A stretch of DNA of 64,000 bases from Pseudomonas orientalis (GCF_001439815.1 NZ_JYLM01000002.1:558001-622000); one strand, 5' to 3'. Shown: positions 9,106 to 19,011, counted from the stretch's first letter. The notes: a model not told the origin generated them from the letters alone. Numbers and translations are program-made.

Positions 9106-9370
9106 CCACTACGGTCGACTTCGATGAGCCCGGCTACACCAGCAGCTACCTCGCTGACCAGCACTCCGGCCAATTGGCACGGCTGCGCACCCTGGAACGC
9201 GCGTTTGCCCCCCTGGTTTCGAATGCAGTGGCGTCGCCTTCTGGCGCAACACCCCTGGTTCGATACACCCTCAAGCCCAGCATGACCTGCCTGCGGTCGA
9301 TGGCAGCATCGTCGGCGAGCCAGGCGCATTCACCTTTAACCCGTACGCCAGGACGCTGCATCTGCCATGA
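9102..9370 (+). pseudogene. Decayed third ORF of the terpene locus
   Basis: ATG at 9102 is translationally coupled to the P450 stop. The first 37 codons (MTTTVDFDEPGYTSSYLADQ onward) read sensibly up to a run of six C at 9208-9213. After that the frame looks unselected. Adding one C would continue through GFECSGVAFWRNTPGS to a stop at 9368-9370, giving about 89 residues. I do not recognise the product. The frameshift interpretation is my own reading and moderately speculative. Confidence 0.35.
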
Positions 9371-9408
9371 TCGGGTTTCGCAACCTGGCTCACCCAAGGA
9401 AATCCGCA

Positions 9409-9903
9409 ATGGACGATGTACAGCAACTGGGCGAGATGCTTCGTCGTTACGCCGAGAGCGAGGCGCACAAAAAGCAGCAATTCGATACGCAGTCGGCGCG
9501 TTGGGCACAGAAGCTTGGCGAGTTGTTCGATCACATCGAGCAGTGGCTGGAGCCGGTCAAGAGCGCCGGTTTGCTCGAGGTGCGTCGGGAAGCCTATGTC
9601 GCCAGTGGGCCGAGCGTGCCAGTGGAAACATCGACCTTCAAGACCGAGAAGTTGAATGTGCTGATCACGGGTAAAAGCGTGGAGTTCGTGCCGGAGGTGA
9701 TGGGGACGGACGGGTCTATTCGTGTGGCGGTAATGGGCCTGACCGCCGCCCGGCACGGCAGCGTCTCGCTGGTACTGCCTGCCGATAAAAATGATTGGCT
9801 CTGGAAGAAGACCAATGGCCTCAAGGACCCGGATACCTTCGGCTTCGACGCCAATTTCCTGGCGGCGCAGTTGCAGAGCCTGATCCCCCGCGAACGCGGC
9901 TGA
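9409..9903 (+). CDS. Conserved protein of unknown function
   Basis: The 164-residue soluble protein has no signal peptide or membrane segment. Residues 1-55 are charged and helical, probably coiled-coil (MDDVQQLGEMLRRYAESEAH). The rest looks like beta-rich sequence with SVEFVPEVMGTDGSIRV and ends DANFLAAQLQSLIPRERG. ATG 9409 is preferred over an in-frame ATG at 9367 because AAGGA lies at 9396-9400 and the extra residues overlap the decayed upstream ORF. No catalytic motif is recognisable. It lies downstream of the terpene remnant but need not be related to it. Confidence 0.7.
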   Translation: MDDVQQLGEMLRRYAESEAHKKQQFDTQSARWAQKLGELFDHIEQWLEPVKSAGLLEVRREAYVASGPSVPVETSTFKTEKLNVLITGKSVEFVPEVMGTDGSIRVAVMGLTAARHGSVSLVLPADKNDWLWKKTNGLKDPDTFGFDANFLAAQLQSLIPRERG

Positions 9904-9983
9904 GGGCTGTTCCCTGAAATAACCGGCCCCGCCGTCCCACGATTGGCTATACCTACAGCTCAATCTATCGACGGGGAGTTCCA

Positions 9984-10658
9984 ATGATGAACCTAAGGCT
10001 GATGGTCGGCGCGCTGTGCATCGCCTTGCTCGGCATGGCGGGCTGCGCCAGCAAGGTCACGCAACCGGACGAGTATTCGGGCTTCCTGTCGGACTACAGC
10101 CGACTCAAGGAAGCCAGGTCGCCCTCCGGAGCCTTGGTGATGCGCTGGGTCGATCCCGAACTGGACCTGAGCCGCTACAACGCGGTGTACATCGAACCCA
10201 CGCAGTTCTACCCCAAACCTCAAGCCACTCCCCGGATTCCGGACAGCACTCTGCGCGGCATCAGCGCCTATTACAACCAGGCGCTCAAGCGTGAACTGGC
10301 CGGTTCACTGCCGCTGGCCAACGGGCCTGGCCCCGGCGTGATTGTGGTGCGCGCAGCGATCACGGCCGTGAGCAGCAAAACCGAAGGTCTCAAGCCTTAT
10401 GAATTCATTCCCGTGGCGTTGGTCGCTGCGGCGGTGAGCACCGGCACCGGGATTCGCGACCAGGAAACCACCTTGGGTACCGAAGCGCAGTTCCTCGATG
10501 GCGCCAGCGGCAAGGTGATTGCCCAAGTAGTACGCAAAGGCACCGGAAAGCCGTTGGCAAACGACACCCAGGTGATGCAGGCCGGCGATGTACAAAGCGT
10601 TATCGATGGATGGGCATCCGACCTGCATCAGTCTTATCTGAAGCTCAAACAGCACTGA
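9984..10658 (+). CDS. DUF3313-like lipoprotein
   Basis: This 224-residue protein has a lipoprotein signal: MMNLRLMVGALCIALL followed by GMAGC, so it is probably anchored in the outer membrane. The mature part starts ASKVTQPDEYSGFLSDY and contains YNAVYIEPTQFYP, a pattern I associate with the DUF3313 family. A small hydrophobic patch (FIPVALVAAAVSTG) lies in the middle. ATG 9984 follows GGGGAG at 9973-9978; the adjacent ATG at 9987 would do equally well. Function is unknown; related proteins are periplasmic or envelope lipoproteins. Confidence 0.8.
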   Translation: MMNLRLMVGALCIALLGMAGCASKVTQPDEYSGFLSDYSRLKEARSPSGALVMRWVDPELDLSRYNAVYIEPTQFYPKPQATPRIPDSTLRGISAYYNQALKRELAGSLPLANGPGPGVIVVRAAITAVSSKTEGLKPYEFIPVALVAAAVSTGTGIRDQETTLGTEAQFLDGASGKVIAQVVRKGTGKPLANDTQVMQAGDVQSVIDGWASDLHQSYLKLKQH

Positions 10659-10707
10659 TGCGCAGGGCGCGGCAGGGGGCGTAGGTGAAGCGCCGCCCGC
10701 CGTGCAT

Positions 10708-12108
10708 TCACTTGAGCGGTGTCAGCGGCGGCAACTGCCATTGGCCGCTGGTGACTTCGGGCTTGGGCAGGTAGATACGCAGCACCGCGAAGAACGGACC
10801 GGTCGGCGCGGGCAGCCAGTTGCTCTGTTCGGCCTTCGGCGGCTCGTGATGCTGCAGGGCCAGGGTCAAGCCACCGTCGGCGTCCAGTTTCAGGCCGGGC
10901 AGCATGCGTGAGTTGATCAGGTAACGTTTCTTGTGGTTCGGCACCAGCAATTTGGTCTTGGCGTCGTACATGGTCAGCGACCAGAACGCATCGGCCGGCG
11001 GCAGTTGGTCCTTGGCAAAATGGACGGTGTAGCTGCGGCGTGCGCCGTTGGCCGGTTTGCCTTCGCTGTCATCGAACCAGGTGAAGTAAGCGGCCTCGTC
11101 GGTGGAGTTGCCGAACATCCCCAGGCTGGCGCCGGCATAACGGTACAGGTAATTGTTTTTCAAGCGGTCACGGCTGCCGTACAGGTCGCCGCTGGGGACT
11201 TGATGGGTGTCGATCTTGTCTTTCTTGAATGCGGCGAACTCGGCCTTGCCATCGGCAATCCCGTCTTCCAGCGCTTTGCGCTGTTCGGCGGTCAGCTGGT
11301 TCAGCTTGAATGGCGCGCCGGGGACGATGCCGATGGTGGCGAAGCGTGCCAGCAGGTCTTTTTCACTGTCCTGGGGCGCGGCAAAGGCCAGCATGAAGTT
11401 CAAGTAGCGGAACAATTGCGGGCTGTCGCTCATGTTCGCCATCGGCTTGGGCCACTCGATCTTCGGCACCTTGGCCGGGGCCGCTTGTTTCACGTAGCTG
11501 CTCAGCGGCTGCACTTTATAGCCGTTCTGGATTTGCTTGACCTTGCCCAGGTCTTTTTCATCGAACAGCTGCGTGCGATACAGGGCGTAGGCGATAGTGC
11601 TTTCGCTGTAGACCACGCGGTCGATGTCGACCGGCTGCTGGCCCTTCCAGTCGGGACCCGCGATCATGTAGTGACCGCCGTTGTTGCCGGTGCTGCGCGT
11701 ACCCAGGTAGGCGATGTTCTGGGTATAGAGGTCGAGCAACTGCACCGAGTAGTAGCGATTGTCTTCGACCTTGGGCAGGGTCAGCACCAGCGGTTCCTTG
11801 CGCAGGTCCATCCACACGAAGGAGTAGGGCGTGTCCGAGTTCGGGGTGGTGAACGCGCTGTCCTTGGGGGTGAAGACCTGTGCGGTGTTGCCGATGCGAT
11901 TGAACGGCGCCTTGAAATTGGCCCCGCCTTTGTCCACGGCCTGGGTGTAGAGCGTCTTGTACATCTCTACCACGGGGTAGCCGTACAAATAGGCTTCCTT
12001 GGCTATGGCCCGGGCTTGGGCAGGGTTTGCCGTGAAGTCGGCCCAGGCGCCGGTGCTCAGGAGTATCGAGAGGCTCGCCAACACCAGGCGCGCAGGTTGT
12101 CCAATCAT
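10708..12108 (-). CDS. DUF1254/DUF1214 periplasmic protein
   Basis: The 466-residue protein has a cleavable signal (MIGQPARLVLASLSILLSTG then AWA before Asp). The N-terminal DUF1254 part has AYLYGYPVVEMYKTLY, TPNSDTPYSFVWMDLRKEP and YYSVQLLDLYTQN. The C-terminal DUF1214 part has DAFWSLTMYDAKTKLL near residue 370 and ends in a PPLTPLK tail. Family members are secreted proteins of unproven biochemistry. ATG 12108 is preceded by GGAAGGA and gives a proper signal peptide; the longest frame adds 27 residues without one. Confidence 0.88.
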   Translation of the reverse strand: MIGQPARLVLASLSILLSTGAWADFTANPAQARAIAKEAYLYGYPVVEMYKTLYTQAVDKGGANFKAPFNRIGNTAQVFTPKDSAFTTPNSDTPYSFVWMDLRKEPLVLTLPKVEDNRYYSVQLLDLYTQNIAYLGTRSTGNNGGHYMIAGPDWKGQQPVDIDRVVYSESTIAYALYRTQLFDEKDLGKVKQIQNGYKVQPLSSYVKQAAPAKVPKIEWPKPMANMSDSPQLFRYLNFMLAFAAPQDSEKDLLARFATIGIVPGAPFKLNQLTAEQRKALEDGIADGKAEFAAFKKDKIDTHQVPSGDLYGSRDRLKNNYLYRYAGASLGMFGNSTDEAAYFTWFDDSEGKPANGARRSYTVHFAKDQLPPADAFWSLTMYDAKTKLLVPNHKKRYLINSRMLPGLKLDADGGLTLALQHHEPPKAEQSNWLPAPTGPFFAVLRIYLPKPEVTSGQWQLPPLTPLK

Positions 12109-12218
12109 GTTGTTGCGTCCTTCCAGGGTTCTTTTGATTGACGGGGAGATGCAGGCGCTGAGTTTCCTGTTTTCTTTCCCGCACGTCACGTTAAAACCTG
12201 CAAAAGGACGCTGGATAT

Positions 12219-12578
12219 TCAGGGCAACATCGATTTGACTTTATCGCGCAACTGGTCGATCGAGAACGGCTTGCCAATCACCTGCATGCCGGCGGGCACA
12301 TCGATGTTCTCGGCGTAGCCGCTGGCGAACAGGACAGGCAGGGCAGGGCGCAGTTCGCGGACCTTGGTTGCCAGTTGCTTGCCGTCCATATCCGGCAAGC
12401 CGACGTCGGTCATCATCAGGTCGATCACCTGGTCGGTTTTCTGCACGTGTGCCAGAGCCTCTTCGGCGTCTGCGGCCTCAAGCACGGCGAACTCCAACTC
12501 CTCGAGCACATCGACGATCAGCATGCGCACGATAGCGTCGTCTTCGACTACAAGGATGGTGGAGGCAATTGCGGACAT
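12219..12578 (-). CDS. Single-domain response regulator
   Basis: This is a 119-residue stand-alone receiver. It has the acidic pair VVEDD, the phosphoacceptor Asp in LMMTDVGLPDMDG, the conserved Ser/Thr region in LFASGYAEN and Lys in IGKPFS. There is no output domain, so it probably works in a phosphorelay or by protein contact, like the CheY/FixJ-N type paired with hybrid kinases. ATG 12578 has GGGA nine bases upstream; longer in-frame ATGs lack a spaced site. It is divergent from the large hybrid kinase gene at 12816, a likely partner. Confidence 0.9.
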   Translation of the reverse strand: MSAIASTILVVEDDAIVRMLIVDVLEELEFAVLEAADAEEALAHVQKTDQVIDLMMTDVGLPDMDGKQLATKVRELRPALPVLFASGYAENIDVPAGMQVIGKPFSIDQLRDKVKSMLP

Positions 12579-12815
12579 AGAAGGCATTCCCAAAAAAAGA
12601 CGAGTGTTTAACGCTGGCCACTCTGACAGGCCTGTACTTGAGTAAGCGCGGGCTATCGACAAGTTCCCAGGGCGTTAAAACAATGCAGTACAAAAGACCA
12701 GGCAGAATAGCCTGTTCTGTTGTAGGAATCTGTACAAAACCATCCCAGAAAAATGGTCTTGAACGTCACTTTGGGGCAAACTCCCGGTTTTTCCGCACTT
12801 GGCCAAGGCATGCCC

Positions 12816-15800
12816 ATGACTCCCGCGTCGTCAGTTGATGAAAAGAGCTTCCGTAAACTCCTGAGCCGTAACGTGGCCCTGCCATTGGGCGTGGGTGTGC
12901 TCAGCGCGGTGTTTTTCGTTGTGCTGATCACCTACTTGCTGTCGGTGATCCAGTGGGTGGAGCACACCGACCGGGTCATCAACAATCTCAATGAGTCGTC
13001 CAAACTGACGGTCGACCTGGAAACCGGCATGCGCGGCTTCCTGATCACCGGTGACGAGCATTTCCTCGACCCTTATGAAGTGGCCAAGCCAAGGATCATT
13101 GCCGACCTGCGCAATTTGCAGGATCTGGTTGCTGACAATCCGCAGCAGGTTGACCGCCTCAAGCGCCTGGAAGCGCTGCAAGTGGAATGGAACAACTATG
13201 CGCAGTCGATGATTGAACTGCAGCGCAGCAATGGCGATTTCCGCGGTGCCGTCAAGGCGGGCCGGGGCAAGCGCCTTACCGACGAAATTCGCAAGGAATA
13301 TGACGACGCGGTGGCGATGGAACAGCAGTTCCGTATCACCCGCAATGAAGAGGTCACGCGCACCACGGTGGTCAGCGTGACGCTGTACCTGGTGTTCGTA
13401 CTCGGGCTAAGCGGTGTTCTCGCGTATATCGGCAGAAAGAATTTAATCGAACTTTCAAATAGTTACAGCGCAAACCTCGCGTCGCAAAAGAAGATCGCCA
13501 AGCGCCTGGAACAGCAGGCCTGGCTGCGCAATGGCCAAACCGAACTGGCCGAACAGGTGCTTGGTCAACTGACCTTGAACCTGCTGGGCCGCAACATCCT
13601 GCAGTTCTTTGCCCAATACATGGGCTCAGCGGTTGCGGCGTTGTACGTGCGTGAAGAGCACGGCGGCCTGCGTCGGGTGGCCACGTACGGCTTCTCCCGC
13701 GAACAGGCGCAGCTGGAACAGGCGATCTACAGCGACGAAGGCATCGTAGGGCAGGCCGCCCAGCTCAATCGGTTGATCCGCCTGGACGACGTACCGGTTG
13801 ACTACTTCAAGGTCAGCTCGGGGCTGGGCGAGGGCGCTACCCGCAGCGTACTGGTGGTGCCGACCAGCGATGACGACCGCGTCAACGGCGTGATCGAGCT
13901 GGGCTTCCTGCGCCCGCTGGAAGAGCGCGACGTGGAACTGCTGGAACTGATCGCCGGCAATATCGGCACCTCCATCGAAGCCGCGCGCTATCGCCAGCGT
14001 TTGCAGGAAGTGCTCGCCGAAACCCAGCAGCTCAACGAAGAGCTGCAAGTGCAGCAGGAAGAACTCAAGACCGCCAACGAAGAGCTGGAGGAACAGTCAC
14101 GCATCCTCAAGGAGTCCCAGGCGCACCTGGAGACCCAGCAAGCGGAGCTTGAGCAGACCAACGAGCAACTGGCCGAACAGACCCAAACCCTGGCCGAGCA
14201 GCGCGATGCCATGGACCGCAAGAACATCGAGCTCAACCGGGTCCAGCTGGAACTGGAAGACCGCGCCGATGAGCTGCAACGCTCCAGCAAGTACAAGTCC
14301 GAATTCCTCGCCAACATGTCCCACGAGTTGCGCACGCCGCTCAACAGTTCGCTGATCCTGGCCAAGCTGCTGGCCGAGAACCCCCAGGACAATCTCAGCG
14401 CCGAACAGGTCAAGTTTGCCGAGTCGATCTATTCGGCCGGCAATGACCTGCTCAACCTGATCAATGACATCCTGGATATCTCCAAGGTGGAAGCCGGCAA
14501 GTTGGAAGTGCGTCCGGAAAACTCCAGCGTCGAGCGCCTGGTCGATGGCCTGCGCGGCATGTTCGAACCGCTGGCCAAGGATCGCAACCTGGGTTTCCAG
14601 ATCGACGTGCAGCAAGGTTCACCCACCCTCTTGTTCACCGACCGCCAGCGCCTGGAGCAGATCCTCAAGAACCTGCTGTCCAACGCCATCAAGTTCACCG
14701 AACAGGGCCAGGTCAGCCTGTCGGTGTCCCGCGCACCGGGGGAGGGCATCGCCTTTACCGTGCGCGATTCCGGGATAGGCATTGCCCAGGATCAACAGGA
14801 AAGTATCTTCGAAGCCTTCCGCCAGGCCGACGGCACCACCAATCGCCGTTACGGCGGCACCGGCCTGGGCCTGTCCATTTCCCGGGACCTGGCGACCTTG
14901 CTGGGCGGCTACATCAGCGTGACCAGCGAGCCGGGCAAGGGCAGCATCTTCACGCTGGTTTTGCCGGAGCAGTATGTTGAACGCGGCGAAGATGCCGCGC
15001 CGATCGAAGTCCCACGCCAGGCCGTGGCGGTACCGGCGCCTGCGCCTTTGCCAGCCAGGGTCGCGGCGCTGCCGGTGGCCGACGCCGAACCGATTCCGCG
15101 CTTTGCCGATGACCGTGACAAAGCACCCTTCACCACCCGCTGCATCCTGGTGGTGGAAGATGAAGCGAATTTCGCGCGCATCCTCTTCGACCTGGCCCAC
15201 GAGCTGGGCTACAACTGCCTGGTCGCCCACGGTGCCGACGAAGGCTACAGCCTGGCTGAAGAGTTCATTCCCGACGCGATCCTGCTGGACATGCGCCTGC
15301 CGGATCATTCCGGGCTGACGGTGCTGCAACGTCTCAAGGAGCACGCCAACACCCGGCACATTCCGGTGCATGTGATTTCTGTGGAAGACCGCGTCGAAGC
15401 CGCCATGCACATGGGTGCCATCGGTTACGCGGTGAAACCCACCACCCGAGAAGAACTCAAGGATGTGTTCGCGCGCCTGGAAGCCAAACTGACGCAAAAG
15501 GTCAAACGGGTGCTGCTGGTCGAGGATGACGACCTGCAACGTGACAGCATTGCCCGCCTGATCGGCGACGATGACATTGAAATCACCGATGTCGGCTACG
15601 CCCAGGCGGCGCTGGACCTGCTGCGCACCAACGTCTACGACTGCATGATCATCGACTTGAAGCTGCCGGACATGCTCGGCAACGAACTGCTCAAGCGCAT
15701 GGCCACCGAAGATATCTGCTCATTCCCACCGGTGATTGTCTACACCGGGCGCAACCTGACACGCGATGAGGAGGCCGAGCTGCGCAAGTACTCGCGCTCG

Positions 15801-16319
15801 ATCATCATCAAGGGTGCGCGCTCCCCGGAGCGCCTGCTCGATGAAGTCACACTCTTTCTGCACAAAGTCGAATCCCAGCTGTCCCATGATCGCCAGAAGA
15901 TGCTCAAGACCGCGCGCAGCCGCGACAAGGTGTTCGAAGGGCGCAAGATCCTGCTGGTGGACGACGATGTGCGCAACATCTTCGCCCTGACCAGTGCCCT
16001 GGAGCATAAAGGCGCCGTGGTGGTGATCGGGCGTAACGGTCGTGAAGCCATCGACAAGCTCAATGAGGTCGAGGATATCGACCTGGTACTGATGGACGTG
16101 ATGATGCCGGAGATGGATGGCTACGAAGCGACGGCGCTGATCCGTCAGGACCCGCGCTGGAAAAAGCTGCCCATCATTGCCGTCACCGCCAAGGCCATGA
16201 AAGATGACCAGGAACGTTGCCTGGCGGCAGGTTCCAATGATTACCTGGCCAAACCGATTGATCTGGACCGTCTGTTCTCGTTGATTCGTGTGTGGCTACC
16301 CAAGATGGAACGCATTTAA
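12816..16319 (+). CDS. Hybrid histidine kinase: CHASE3-GAF-HisKA-HATPase-three receivers
   Basis: This 1167-residue inner-membrane kinase has TM1 near residues 20-45, a periplasmic CHASE3-type region with TGMRGFLITGDEHFLDPY, and TM2 near 188-210. A GAF domain (about 240-390) is followed by a Glu/Gln-rich coiled coil (about 395-495). His503 sits in SHELRTPLN, then an HATPase (GGTGLGLSIS). Three receivers follow with Asp825, Asp947 and Asp1094. ATG 12816 is chosen for AAGG at 12805-12808; starts at 12753 or 12810 are possible. cheR follows directly after the stop, so the locus acts as one operon. Confidence 0.92.
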   Translation: MTPASSVDEKSFRKLLSRNVALPLGVGVLSAVFFVVLITYLLSVIQWVEHTDRVINNLNESSKLTVDLETGMRGFLITGDEHFLDPYEVAKPRIIADLRNLQDLVADNPQQVDRLKRLEALQVEWNNYAQSMIELQRSNGDFRGAVKAGRGKRLTDEIRKEYDDAVAMEQQFRITRNEEVTRTTVVSVTLYLVFVLGLSGVLAYIGRKNLIELSNSYSANLASQKKIAKRLEQQAWLRNGQTELAEQVLGQLTLNLLGRNILQFFAQYMGSAVAALYVREEHGGLRRVATYGFSREQAQLEQAIYSDEGIVGQAAQLNRLIRLDDVPVDYFKVSSGLGEGATRSVLVVPTSDDDRVNGVIELGFLRPLEERDVELLELIAGNIGTSIEAARYRQRLQEVLAETQQLNEELQVQQEELKTANEELEEQSRILKESQAHLETQQAELEQTNEQLAEQTQTLAEQRDAMDRKNIELNRVQLELEDRADELQRSSKYKSEFLANMSHELRTPLNSSLILAKLLAENPQDNLSAEQVKFAESIYSAGNDLLNLINDILDISKVEAGKLEVRPENSSVERLVDGLRGMFEPLAKDRNLGFQIDVQQGSPTLLFTDRQRLEQILKNLLSNAIKFTEQGQVSLSVSRAPGEGIAFTVRDSGIGIAQDQQESIFEAFRQADGTTNRRYGGTGLGLSISRDLATLLGGYISVTSEPGKGSIFTLVLPEQYVERGEDAAPIEVPRQAVAVPAPAPLPARVAALPVADAEPIPRFADDRDKAPFTTRCILVVEDEANFARILFDLAHELGYNCLVAHGADEGYSLAEEFIPDAILLDMRLPDHSGLTVLQRLKEHANTRHIPVHVISVEDRVEAAMHMGAIGYAVKPTTREELKDVFARLEAKLTQKVKRVLLVEDDDLQRDSIARLIGDDDIEITDVGYAQAALDLLRTNVYDCMIIDLKLPDMLGNELLKRMATEDICSFPPVIVYTGRNLTRDEEAELRKYSRSIIIKGARSPERLLDEVTLFLHKVESQLSHDRQKMLKTARSRDKVFEGRKILLVDDDVRNIFALTSALEHKGAVVVIGRNGREAIDKLNEVEDIDLVLMDVMMPEMDGYEATALIRQDPRWKKLPIIAVTAKAMKDDQERCLAAGSNDYLAKPIDLDRLFSLIRVWLPKMERI

Positions 16320-17150
16320 GTGGAGCGAAGTTTCTTGGACAAAAGCAGCGACATTGAGCTGCGCCTGTTGATCGAGGCGATTTACCTCAAGTACAGCTAC
16401 GACTTTCGCGACTACTCCGGTGCGTCGGTCAAGCGGCGCGTGGCCCATGCCTTGCGCCAGTTCGACTGTACGACCATTTCCGCGCTGCAGGAGCGCGTGC
16501 TGCACGACCCGGCCGCGTTCATGCAGTTGCTGCAGTTCCTGACCATTCCCGTGAGCGAGATGTTTCGCGACCCGTCGCACTTTCTGGCGATTCGCCGGGA
16601 AGTGGTGCCGTTGCTCAAGACCTACCCGTCGATCAAGATCTGGATCGCCGGCTGCAGCACCGGCGAGGAGGTCTACTCCATGGCGATCCTGCTGCGCGAA
16701 GAAGGCTTGCTCGAACGCACCATCATCTACGCCACCGACATCAACCCGGCCTCGCTGGACAAGGCCAAGCAGGGCATCTTCTCGCTGGAGAACGTGCGCG
16801 CCTACACCGCCAACTACCAGCAGGCCGGTGGCCAACGTTCATTTGCCGACTACTACACCGCAGCTTACGATAATGCGATCTTCGACAAGACCCTGCGCGA
16901 AAACGTGACGTTCGCCGACCATAGCCTGGCGACCGATAGCGTATTCTCCGAAACTCAATTAATTTCATGCCGTAACGTACTGATTTATTTCAATAAAAAG
17001 TTGCAAGACAGGGCGTTTGGGTTGTTTCATGAGTCGCTGTGTCATCGCGGCTTCCTGGTACTGGGCAGCAAAGAAACCCTGGATTTTTCCGCCTACAGCA
17101 AGCAATTCGAACCCTTGGTCAAACAGGAACGGATCTACCGCAAATCATGA
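16320..17150 (+). CDS. cheR: CheR-type protein-glutamate methyltransferase
   Basis: The 276-residue protein is a complete CheR without extra domains. The N-terminal helical part has FRDYSGASVKRRV and VSEMFRDPSHF. The SAM site is in IWIAGCSTGEEVYSMA, with acidic ATDINP, and the active-site region ends CRNVLIYF. It methylates Glu side chains using S-adenosylmethionine. The GTG at 16320 abuts the kinase stop; a TTG at 16335 has a better-placed GGAG (16322-16325) and may be the true start. No chemoreceptor is adjacent, so the kinase coiled coil is a candidate substrate. Stop overlaps cheB by four bases. Confidence 0.9.
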   Translation: MERSFLDKSSDIELRLLIEAIYLKYSYDFRDYSGASVKRRVAHALRQFDCTTISALQERVLHDPAAFMQLLQFLTIPVSEMFRDPSHFLAIRREVVPLLKTYPSIKIWIAGCSTGEEVYSMAILLREEGLLERTIIYATDINPASLDKAKQGIFSLENVRAYTANYQQAGGQRSFADYYTAAYDNAIFDKTLRENVTFADHSLATDSVFSETQLISCRNVLIYFNKKLQDRAFGLFHESLCHRGFLVLGSKETLDFSAYSKQFEPLVKQERIYRKS

Positions 17151-17746
17151 GCGACGCTGCAACCAACCCGATTCTCGGGATTGAAGCCATCGTCGTCGGC
17201 GCCTCCGCCGGCGGTGTGGAGGCGTTGCTGAGTATTTTTGGCGGATTGCCGGAAGGCTTCGGCCTGCCGATCATCGCCGTGCTGCACCTGCCGGATGAAC
17301 GTCGCAGCCAGTTGGCCGACGTCTTCGCGCGGCGCTTGCGCGTTCCGGTGAAAGAGGCGCGGGACAAGGAGTCGATCGAGGCGGGCACTTTGTATTTCGC
17401 CGGCCCCGGCTATCATCTGTCGGTGGAACAGGACCGCAGCTTGTCGCTGAGCCAGGAGGAACGCGTGCACCATTCGCGGCCGGCCATCGATTTTCTCTTC
17501 ACCTCGGCCGCCGATGCCTACGGGCAAGGGCTGCTGGCGATCCTGCTGACCGGCGCGAACCAGGACGGTGCGCGCGGGCTGGCTTACGTCAAGCAATCGG
17601 GCGGCACCACCGTTGTACAAGACCCCGCGGAGGCCCGGATTGCCGTGATGCCCCTGGCCGCCCTGGCGCTGCACACACCTGACCATATTCTTTCCTTGAG
17701 CCGGATTGGCTCATTGCTGGCTTCCCTGGAACCTTCCCCATGTTAA
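17147..17746 (+). CDS. cheB: CheB-type methylesterase without receiver domain
   Basis: The 199-residue protein consists only of the CheB catalytic domain. It has the nucleophile Ser20 in VVGASAGG, an LHLPDE His region, and Asp in LLTGANQDGARGL. CheB removes methyl groups placed by CheR and deamidates Gln. The usual N-terminal receiver is missing, so activity is not set by its own phosphorylation and may depend on partners from this operon. ATG 17147 overlaps the cheR stop in ATGA, and the 3' end overlaps the next kinase by seven bases, giving tight translational coupling. Confidence 0.92.
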   Translation: MSDAATNPILGIEAIVVGASAGGVEALLSIFGGLPEGFGLPIIAVLHLPDERRSQLADVFARRLRVPVKEARDKESIEAGTLYFAGPGYHLSVEQDRSLSLSQEERVHHSRPAIDFLFTSAADAYGQGLLAILLTGANQDGARGLAYVKQSGGTTVVQDPAEARIAVMPLAALALHTPDHILSLSRIGSLLASLEPSPC

Positions 17747-18933
17747 GTACTGTCCAGGCCAAACTGCTGATCGTCGACGATCTGCCGGAAAACCTGCTGG
17801 CCCTCGAAGCGCTGATCAAGCGCGAAGACCGCCAGGTATTCAAGGCATTGAGTGCCGACGAAGCGTTGTCCCTGTTGCTGGAACATGAATTCGCCATGGC
17901 GATCCTCGACGTGCAGATGCCTGGCATGAACGGTTTCGAGCTGGCCGAACTGATGCGCGGCACCGAAAAGACCAAGAACATCCCGATTGTGTTCGTCAGC
18001 GCCGCCGGCCGCGAACTCAATTACGCCTTCAAGGGCTATGAAAGCGGCGCGGTGGACTTCCTGCACAAGCCGCTGGATATCCACGCGGTCAAGAGCAAGG
18101 TCAACGTATTCGTTGACCTGTACCGCCAGAGCAAGGCGATGAAGCTGCAGGTCGAAGCCCTGGAGCGCAGCCGCCGCGAGCAGGAGCTGCTGCTCACGCG
18201 CCTGCAGGCCACCCAGGCCGAGCTGGAACAGGCGGTGCGCATGCGCGATGACTTCATGTCGATCGTCGCCCACGAAGTGCGCACGCCACTGAACGGGCTG
18301 ATTCTGGAAACCCAGTTGCGCAAGATGCACCTGGCCCGGGACAACGCGGCGGCATTCACCCTGGACAAGATGCACGCGATGGTCGACCGCGATGAGCGCC
18401 AGATCAAGAGCCTGATCCGCCTGATCGAAGACATGCTCGATGTGTCGCGGATTCGCACCGGCAAACTGTCGATACGCCCGGCGCGCTTCGACCTGGCACA
18501 ACTGGTGCGCAACCTGGTGCATAACTTCGAACCGCAGGTCGCCGCCGCCGAATCGTCGATGCAGCTGATGGCTGATGAGCCTGTCGAGGGCCATTGGGAT
18601 GAGTTTCGTATCGAGCAGGTGGTCACCAACCTGTTGACCAATGCCTTGCGCTACGGCGCCAAAAGCCCGGTCGAAGTGCGGGTGTATGCCGAACATGGCG
18701 AGGCCTGCGTGGAAGTGCGTGACCATGGCATCGGCATCAGCGAGGAGAACCAGAGGCGCATTTTCCAGCAGTTCGAGCGGGTGTCCGTCAGCCATGCGGC
18801 CGCTGGCCTGGGCCTGGGATTGTTCATCTCCGAACAGATCGTCGCGGCCCATGGCGGCACCATCGAGGTTGAAAGCCAGATAGGCGAGGGCGCCCTGTTC
18901 CGGGTCTGTCTGCCGCTCCAGGCACCGGCATGA
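17740..18933 (+). CDS. Receiver-histidine kinase (REC-HisKA-HATPase)
   Basis: The 397-residue soluble protein begins with a receiver (phosphoacceptor Asp57 in AILDVQMPGMNG, Lys in LHKPLDI). A coiled coil (about 130-170) leads to HisKA with His178 in VAHEVRTPLNG and an HATPase ending GLGLGLFISEQIVAAHGG. It has no membrane segments, so it likely takes phosphoryl groups from the upstream hybrid kinase and relays them. It overlaps cheB by seven bases and precedes a single-domain receiver by 78 bp. Direction of phosphotransfer is inferred. Confidence 0.92.
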   Translation: MLSTVQAKLLIVDDLPENLLALEALIKREDRQVFKALSADEALSLLLEHEFAMAILDVQMPGMNGFELAELMRGTEKTKNIPIVFVSAAGRELNYAFKGYESGAVDFLHKPLDIHAVKSKVNVFVDLYRQSKAMKLQVEALERSRREQELLLTRLQATQAELEQAVRMRDDFMSIVAHEVRTPLNGLILETQLRKMHLARDNAAAFTLDKMHAMVDRDERQIKSLIRLIEDMLDVSRIRTGKLSIRPARFDLAQLVRNLVHNFEPQVAAAESSMQLMADEPVEGHWDEFRIEQVVTNLLTNALRYGAKSPVEVRVYAEHGEACVEVRDHGIGISEENQRRIFQQFERVSVSHAAAGLGLGLFISEQIVAAHGGTIEVESQIGEGALFRVCLPLQAPA

Positions 18934-19011
18934 AATCAATCGTCAGCTGGACGCAACCTCTACGTGACCCCATGGTCGTAACACCAGCTACTGACTGGAC
19001 AAAGGCTTCCC

